Below, in pieces: positions 57,344-64,000 of a stretch of 64,000 nt of DNA (positions are counted from its first letter, which is position 1; every line of letters begins with the position of its first letter). A program made the position numbers and the translations under genes. Under the pieces are notes generated by a model that saw nothing but the letters and a program-made list of their open reading frames with translations, did not search any database and was not told where the DNA came from. This DNA comes from Leuctra nigra (lineage: Eukaryota; Arthropoda; Insecta; Plecoptera; Leuctridae). The stretch covers positions 28,095,259 to 28,159,258 of the forward strand of contig OW203770.1 in NCBI GenBank assembly GCA_934045905.1. Direction: 5' to 3'.

Positions 57344-60300
57344 ATTGGCAACTGTCAAGTAAGTTGCCGTATGGTGTTAGTCAGTCACATAGAGATACGT
57401 GAAATCATCTGTCAAGTTACACTGTGAAGACTACACAGTGACGTGACTACACAGAAGCCAGCGTGTTCTGTCTTGGCAACTGTCAAGTAAGTTGCCGTAT
57501 GGTGTAAGTCAGTCACATAGAGATACGTGAAATCATCTGTCAAGTTACACTGTGAAGACTACACAGTGGCGTGACTACACAGAAGCGAGCGTCTGTGTCT
57601 TGGCAACTGTCAAGTAAGTTGCCGTATGGTGTAAGTCAGTCACATAGAGATACGTGAAATCATCTGTCAAGTTACACTGTGAAGACTACACAGTGGCGTG
57701 ACTACACAGAAGCGAGCGTGTTCTGTCTTGGCAACTGTCAAGTAAGTTGCCGTATGGTGTAAGTCAGTCACATAGAGATACGTGAAATCATCTGTCAAGT
57801 TACACTGTGAAGACTACACAGTGGCGTGACTACACAGAAGCGAGCGTGTTCTGTCTTGGCAACTGGCAAGTAAGTTGCCGTATGGTGTAAGTCAGTCACA
57901 TAGAGATACGTGAAATCATCTGTCAAGTTACACTGTGAAGACTACACAGTGGCGTGACTACACAGAAGCGAGCGTGTTCTGTCTTGGCAACTGTCAAGTA
58001 AGTTGCCGTATGGTGTAAGTCAGTCACATAGAGATATGTGAAATCATCTGTCAAGTTACACTGTGAAGACTACACAGTGGCGTGACTACACAGAAGCGAG
58101 CGTCTGTGTCTTGGCAACTGGCAAGTAAGTTGCCGTATGGTGTAAGTCAGTCACATAGAGATACGTGAAATCATCTGTCAAGTTACACTGTGAAGACTAC
58201 ACAGTGGCGTGACTACACAGAAGCGAGCGTCTGTGTCTTGGCAACTGTCAAGTAAGTTGCCGTATGGTGTAAGTCAGTCACATAGAGATACGTGAAATCA
58301 TCTGTCAAGTTACACTGTGAAGACTATACAGTGGCGTGACTACACAGAAGCTAGCGTGTTCTGTCTTGGCAACTGGCAAGTAAGTTGCCGTATGGTGTAA
58401 GTCAGTCACATAGAGATACGTGAAATCATCTGTCAAGTTACACTGTGAAGACTACACAGTGGCGTGACTACACAGAAGCTAGCGTCTGTGTCTTGGCAAC
58501 TGTCAAGTAAGTTGCCGTATGGTGTAAGTCAGTCACATAGAGATACGTGAAATCATCTGTCAAGTTACACTGTGAAGACTACACAGTGGCGTGACTACAC
58601 AGAAGCGAGCGTCTGTGTCTTGGCAACTGTCAAGTAAGTTGCCGTATGGTGTAAGTCAGTCACATAGAGATACTTGAAATCATCTGTCAAGTTACACTGT
58701 GAAGACTACACAGTGGCGTGACTACACAGAAGCTAGCGTGTTCTGTCTTGGCAACTGTCAAGTAAGTTGCCGTATGGTGTAAGTCAGTCACATAGAGATA
58801 CGAGAAATCATCTGTCAAGTTACACTGTGAAGACTACACAGTGGCGTGACTACACAGAAGCGAGCGTCTGTGTCTTGGCAACTGTCAAGTAAGTTGCCGT
58901 ATGGTGTAAGTCAGTCACATAGAGATACGTGAAATCATCTGTCAAGTTACACTGTGAAGACTACACAGTGGCGTGACTACACAGAAGCTAGCGTGTTCTG
59001 TCTTGGCAACTGGCAAGTAAGTTGCCGTATGGTGTAAGTCAGTCACATAGAGATAAGTGAAATCATCTGTCAAGTTACACTGTGAAGACTACACAGTGAC
59101 GTGACTACACAGAAGCGAGCGTCTGTGTCTTGGCAACTGTCAAGTAAGTTGCCGTATGGTGTAAGTCAGTCACATAGAGATACGTGAAATCATCTGTCAA
59201 GTTACACTGTGAAGACTATACAGTGGCGTGACTACACAGAAGCTAGCGTGTTCTGTCTTGGCAACTGGCAAGTAAGTTGCCGTATGGTGTAAGTCAGTCA
59301 CATAGAGATACGAGAAATCATCTGTCAAGTAACACTGTGAAGACTACACAGTGGCGTGACTACACAGAAGCGAGCGTCTGTGTCTTGGCAACTGTCAAGT
59401 AAGTTGCCGTATGGTGTAAGTCAGTCACATAGAGATACGTGAAATCATCTGTCAAGTTACACTGTGAAGACTACACAGTGGCGTGACTACACAGAAGCGA
59501 GCGTCTGTGTCTTGGCAACTGTCAAGTAAGTTGCCGTATGGTGTAAGTCAGTCACATAGAGATACGTGAAATCATCTGTCAAGTTACACTGTGAAGACTA
59601 TACAGTGGCGTGACTACACAGAAGCTAGCGTGTTCTGTCTTGGCAACTGGCAAGTAAGTTGCCGTATGGTGTAAGTCAGTCACATAGAGATACGAGAAAT
59701 CATCTGTCAAGTTACACTGTGAAGACTACACAGTGGCGTGACTACACAGAAGCGAGCGTCTGTGTCTTGGCAACTGTCAAGTAAGTTGCCGTATGGTGTA
59801 AGTCAGTCACATAGAGATACGTGAAATCATCTGTCAAGTTACACTGTGAAGACAACACAGTGGCGTGACTACACAGAAGCTAGCGTGTTCTGTCTTGGCA
59901 ACTGTCAAGTAAGTTGCCGAATGGTGTAAGTCAGTCACATAGAGATACGTGAAATCATCTGTCAAGTTACACTGTGAAGACTACACAGTGGCGTGACTAC
60001 ACAGAAGCTAGCGTCTGTGTCTTGGCAACTGTCAAGTAAGTTGCCGTATGGTGTAAGTCAGTCACATAGAGATACGTGAAATCATCTGTCAAGTTACACT
60101 GTGAAGACTACACAGTGGCGTGACTACACAGAAGCTAGCGTGTTCTGTCTTGGCAACTGTCAAGTAAGTTGCCGTATGGTGTAAGTCAGTCACATAGAGA
60201 TACGTGAAATCATCTGTCAAGTTACACTGTGAAGACTATACAGTGGCGTGACTACACAAAAGCTAGCGTGTTCTGTCTTGGCAACTGGCAAGTAAGTTGC

Positions 60301-63300
60301 CGTATGGTGTAAGTCAGTCACATTGAGATACGAGAAATCATCTGTCAAGTTACACTGTGAAGACTACACAGTGGCGTGACTACACAGAAGCGAGCGTCTG
60401 TGTCTTGGCAACTGTCAAGTAAGTTGCCGTATGGTGTAAGTCAGTCACATAGAGATACGTGAAATCATCTGTCAAGTTACACTGTGAAGACTACACAGTG
60501 GCGTGACTACACAGAAGCGAGCGTCTGTGTCTTGGCAACTGTCAAGTAAGTTGCCGTATGGTGTAAGTCAGTCACATAGAGATACGTGAAATCATCTGTC
60601 AAGTTACACTGTGAAGACTATACAGTGGCGTGACTACACAGAAGCGAGCGTCTGTGTCTTGGCAACTGTCAAGTAAGTTGCCGTATGGTGTAAGTCAGTC
60701 ACATAGAGATACGTGAAATCATCTGTCAAGTTACACTGTGAAGACTACACAGTGTCGTGACTACACAGAAGCGAGCGTCTGTGTCTTGGCAACTGTCAAG
60801 TAAGTTGCCGTATGGTGTAAGTCAGTCACATAGAGATACGTGAAATCATCTGTCAAGTTACACTGTGAAGACTACACAGTGGCGTGACTACACAGAAGCT
60901 AGCGTGTTCTGTCTTGGCAACTGTCAAGTAAGTTGCCGTATGGTGTAAGTCAGTCACATAGAGATTCGTGAAATCATCTGTCAAGTTACACTGTGAAGAC
61001 TACACAGTGGCGTGACTACACAGAAGCGAGCGTGTTCTGTCTTGGCAACTGTCAAGTAAGTTGCCGTATGGTGTAAGTCAGTCACATAGAGATACGTGAA
61101 ATCATCTGTCAAGTTACACTGTGAAGACTACACAGTGGCGTGACTACACAGAAGCGAGCGTGTTCTGTCTTGGCAACTGGCAAGTAAGTTGCCGTATGGT
61201 GTAAGTCAGTCACATAGAGATACGTGAAATCATCTGTCAAGTTACACTGTGAAGACTACACAGTGGCGTGACTACACAGAAGCGAACGTGTTCTGTCTTG
61301 GCAACTGTCAAGTAAGTTGCCGTATGGTGTAAGTCAGTCACATAGAGATACGTGAAATCATCTGTCAAGTTACACTGTGAAGACTACACAGTGGCGTGAC
61401 TACACAGAAGCGAGCGTCTGTGTCTTGGCAACTGTCAAGTAAGTTGCCGTATGGTGTAAGTCAGTCACATAGAGATACGTGAAATCATCTGTCAAGTTAC
61501 ACTGTGAAGACTACACAGTGGCGTGACTACACAGAAGCGAGCGTCTGTGTCTTGGCAACTGTCAAGTAAGTTGCCGTATGGTGTAAGTCAGTCACATAGA
61601 GATACGTGAAATCATCTGTCAAGTTACACTGTGAAGACTACACAGTGGCGTGACTACACAGAAGCGAGCGTCTGTGTCTTGGCAACTGTCAAGTAAGTTG
61701 CCGTATGGTGTAAGTCAGTCACATAGAGATACGTGAAATCATCTGTCAAGTTACACTGTGAAGACTACACAGTGGCGTGACTACACAGAAGCGAGCGTGT
61801 TCTGTCTTGGCAACTGGCAAGTAAGTTGCCGTATGGTGTAAGTCAGTCACATATAGATACGTGAAATCATCTGTCAAGTTACACTGTGAAGACTACACAG
61901 TGGCGTGACTACACAGAAGCGAGCGTCTGTGTCTTGGCAACTGTCAAGTAAGTTGCCGTATGGTGTAAGTCAGTCACATAGAGATACGTGAAATCATCTG
62001 TCAAGTTACACTGTGAAGACTACACAGTGGCGTGACTACACAGAAGCTAGCGTGTTCTGTCTTGGCAACTGTCAAGTAAGTTGCCGTATGGTGTAAGTCA
62101 GTCACATAGAGATACGTGAAATCATCTGTCAAGTTACACTGTGAAGACTACACAGTGGCGTGACTACACAGAAGCTAGCGTGTTCTGTCTTGGCAACTGG
62201 CAAGTAAGTTGCCGTATGGTGTAAGTCAGTCACATAGAGATACGTGAAATCATCTGTCAAGTTACACTGTGAAGACTACACAGTGGCGTGACTACAAAGA
62301 AGCTAGCGTGTTCTGTCTTGGCAACTGTCAAGTAAGTTGCCGTATGGTGTAAGTCAGTCACATAGAGATACGTGAAATCATCTGTCAAGTTACACTGTGA
62401 AGACTACACAGTGGCGTGACTACACAGAAGCGAGCGTCTGTGTCTTGGCAACTGTCAAGTAAGTTGCCGTATGGTGTAAGTCAGTCACATAGAGATACGT
62501 GAAATCATCTGTCAAGTTACACTGTGAAGACTATACAGTGGCGTGACTACACAGAAGCGAGCGTCTGTGTCTTGGCAACTGGCAAGTAAGTTGCCGTATG
62601 GTGTAAGTCAGTCACATAGAGATACGTGAAATCATCTGTCAAGTTACACTGTGAAGACTACACAGTGGCGTGACTACACAGAAGCTAGCGTGTTCTGTCT
62701 TGGCAACTGGCAAGTAAGTTGCCGTATGGTGTAAGTCAGTCACATAGAGATACGTGAAATCATCTGTCAAGTTACACTGTGAAGACTATACAGTGGCGTG
62801 ACTACACAGAAGCTAGCGTGTTCTGTCTTGGCAACTGGCAAGTAAGTTGCCGTATGGTGTAAGTCAGTCACATAGAGATACGTGAAATCATCTGTCAAGT
62901 TACACTGTGAAGACTACACAGTGGCGTGACTACACAGAAGCTAGCGTGTTCTGTCTTGGCAACTGGCAAGTAAGTTGCCGTATGGTGTAAGTCAGTCACA
63001 TAGAGATACGTGAAATCATCTGTCAAGTTACACTGTGAAGACTACACAGTGGCGTGACTACACAGAAGCGAGCGTGTTCTGTCTTGGCAACTGGCAAGTA
63101 AGTTGCCGTATGGTGTAAGTCAGTCACATAGAGATACGTGAAATCATCTGTCAAGTTACACTGTGAAGACTACACAGTGTCGTGACTACACAGAAGCTAG
63201 CGTGTTCTGTCTTGGCAACTGTCAAGTAAGTTGCCGTATGGTGTAAGTCAGTCACATAGAGATACGTGAAATCATCTGTCAAGTTACACTGTGAAGACTA

Positions 63301-64000
63301 CACAGTGGCGTGACTACACAGAAGCGAGCGTCTGTGTCTTGGCAACTGTCAAGTAAGTTGCCGTATGGTGTAAGTCAGTCACATAGAGATACGTGAAATC
63401 ATCTGTCAAGTTACACTGTGAAGACTACACAGTGGCGTGACTACACAGAAGCTAGCGTGTTCTGTCTTGGCAACTGGCAAGTAAGTTGCCGTATGGTGTA
63501 AGTCAGTCACATAGAGATACGTGAAATCATCTGTCAAGTTACACTGTGAAGACTACACAGTGGCGTGACTACACAGAAGCGAGCGTCTGTGTCTTGGCAA
63601 CTGTCAAGTAAGTTGCCGTATGGTGTAAGTCAGTCACATAGAGATACGTGAAATCATCTGTCAAGTTACACTGTGAAGACTACACAGTGGCGTGACCACA
63701 CAGAAGCTAGCGTGTTCTGTCTGGCAACTGTCAAGTAAGTTGCCGTATGGTGTAAGTCAGTCACATAGAGATACGTGAAATCATCTGTCAAGTTACACTG
63801 TGAAGACTACACAGTGGCGTGACTACACAGAAGCTAGCGTGTTCTGTCTTGGCAACTGGCAAGTAAGTTGCCGTATGGTGTAAGTCAGTCACATAGAGAT
63901 ACGTGAAATCATCTGTCAAGTTACACTGTGAAGACTACACAGTGGCGTGACTACACAGAAGCGAGCGTCTGTGTCTTGGCAACTGTCAAGTAAGTTGCCG
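57344..64000. repeat. Satellite 3: 127/129-bp tandem repeat, about 52 copies, open-ended
   Basis: TTGGCAACTG(T/G)CAAGTAAGTTGCCG recurs to the window end. Units are 129 bp when they carry GCGTGTTCTGTC and 127 bp with GCGTCTGTGTC. GCGAGCG/GCTAGCG and TGTCAAG/TGGCAAG are further two-state positions in mosaic combinations. Each unit contains CACTGTG...CACAGTG inverted repeats. It is unrelated in sequence to satellites 1 and 2. No shared frame codes for protein. Confidence 0.97.

Overview
The window is eukaryotic nuclear DNA. It is AT-rich, with spliced transposase genes, several DNA-transposon superfamilies, long-unit satellites and many small inverted-repeat elements. The mix fits an arthropod, most likely an insect; I cannot name the species. 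I find no host protein-coding gene, no structural RNA gene that looks intact and no CRISPR array. Every coding region I can support belongs to a mobile element.

Region 1 (106-25532) is one nested transposon stack. The outer element is a minus-strand Ty3/gypsy LTR retrotransposon with two 608-bp LTRs that are almost identical, a 4-bp target duplication (GTAT), a primer-binding-site candidate, a polypurine tract, gag, and a pol of protease, reverse transcriptase, RNase H and integrase. A 12.2-kb Mutator-like element (MULE, 5012-17167, 9-bp target duplication TCACCGGAC) sits in pol between protease and reverse transcriptase. An ISL2EU-type element (5308-10508, AT target duplication) in turn sits in a coding exon of the MULE. 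A 5.6-kb hAT element (19095-24743, 8-bp target duplication CTCAAAAC) sits in the gag leader. Its intron carries a fragment that looks like the 3' end of a LINE. All four elements carry coding damage or interruption.

Region 2 (25533-36940) starts with the dispersed repeat into which the gypsy element jumped and a CA microsatellite. It then has a 100-bp satellite (about 12 copies), a GC-rich GGTACTGGGC-type repeat, a perfect 109-bp inverted duplication with a Penelope-like motif, and a set of diverged segmental duplications (blocks A and B). One A-B junction keeps an empty site that defines a 1.33-kb insertion in the other.

Region 3 (37241-41760) is a second, unrelated satellite of exactly 100 bp with about 45 copies. 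It contains a recent duplication of a block of about 1.6 kb (16 monomers).

Region 4 (41760-57343) is non-coding apart from a 5'-truncated LINE whose last codons are split by a 352-bp hairpin-rich insertion. It holds a 548-bp inverted pair, a solo LTR, and MITEs of Tc1/mariner, PIF/Harbinger and unassigned types, plus several repeat families shared between sites.

Region 5 (57344-64000) is a third satellite (127/129-bp unit, about 52 copies) that runs off the window. I see no unknown defence or metabolic system. The most notable items are the exact nesting history, the two-gene ISL2EU module (THAP transposase plus SAP-SWIM-YqaJ nuclease), the gag-pol frameshift signal and the satellite organisation.
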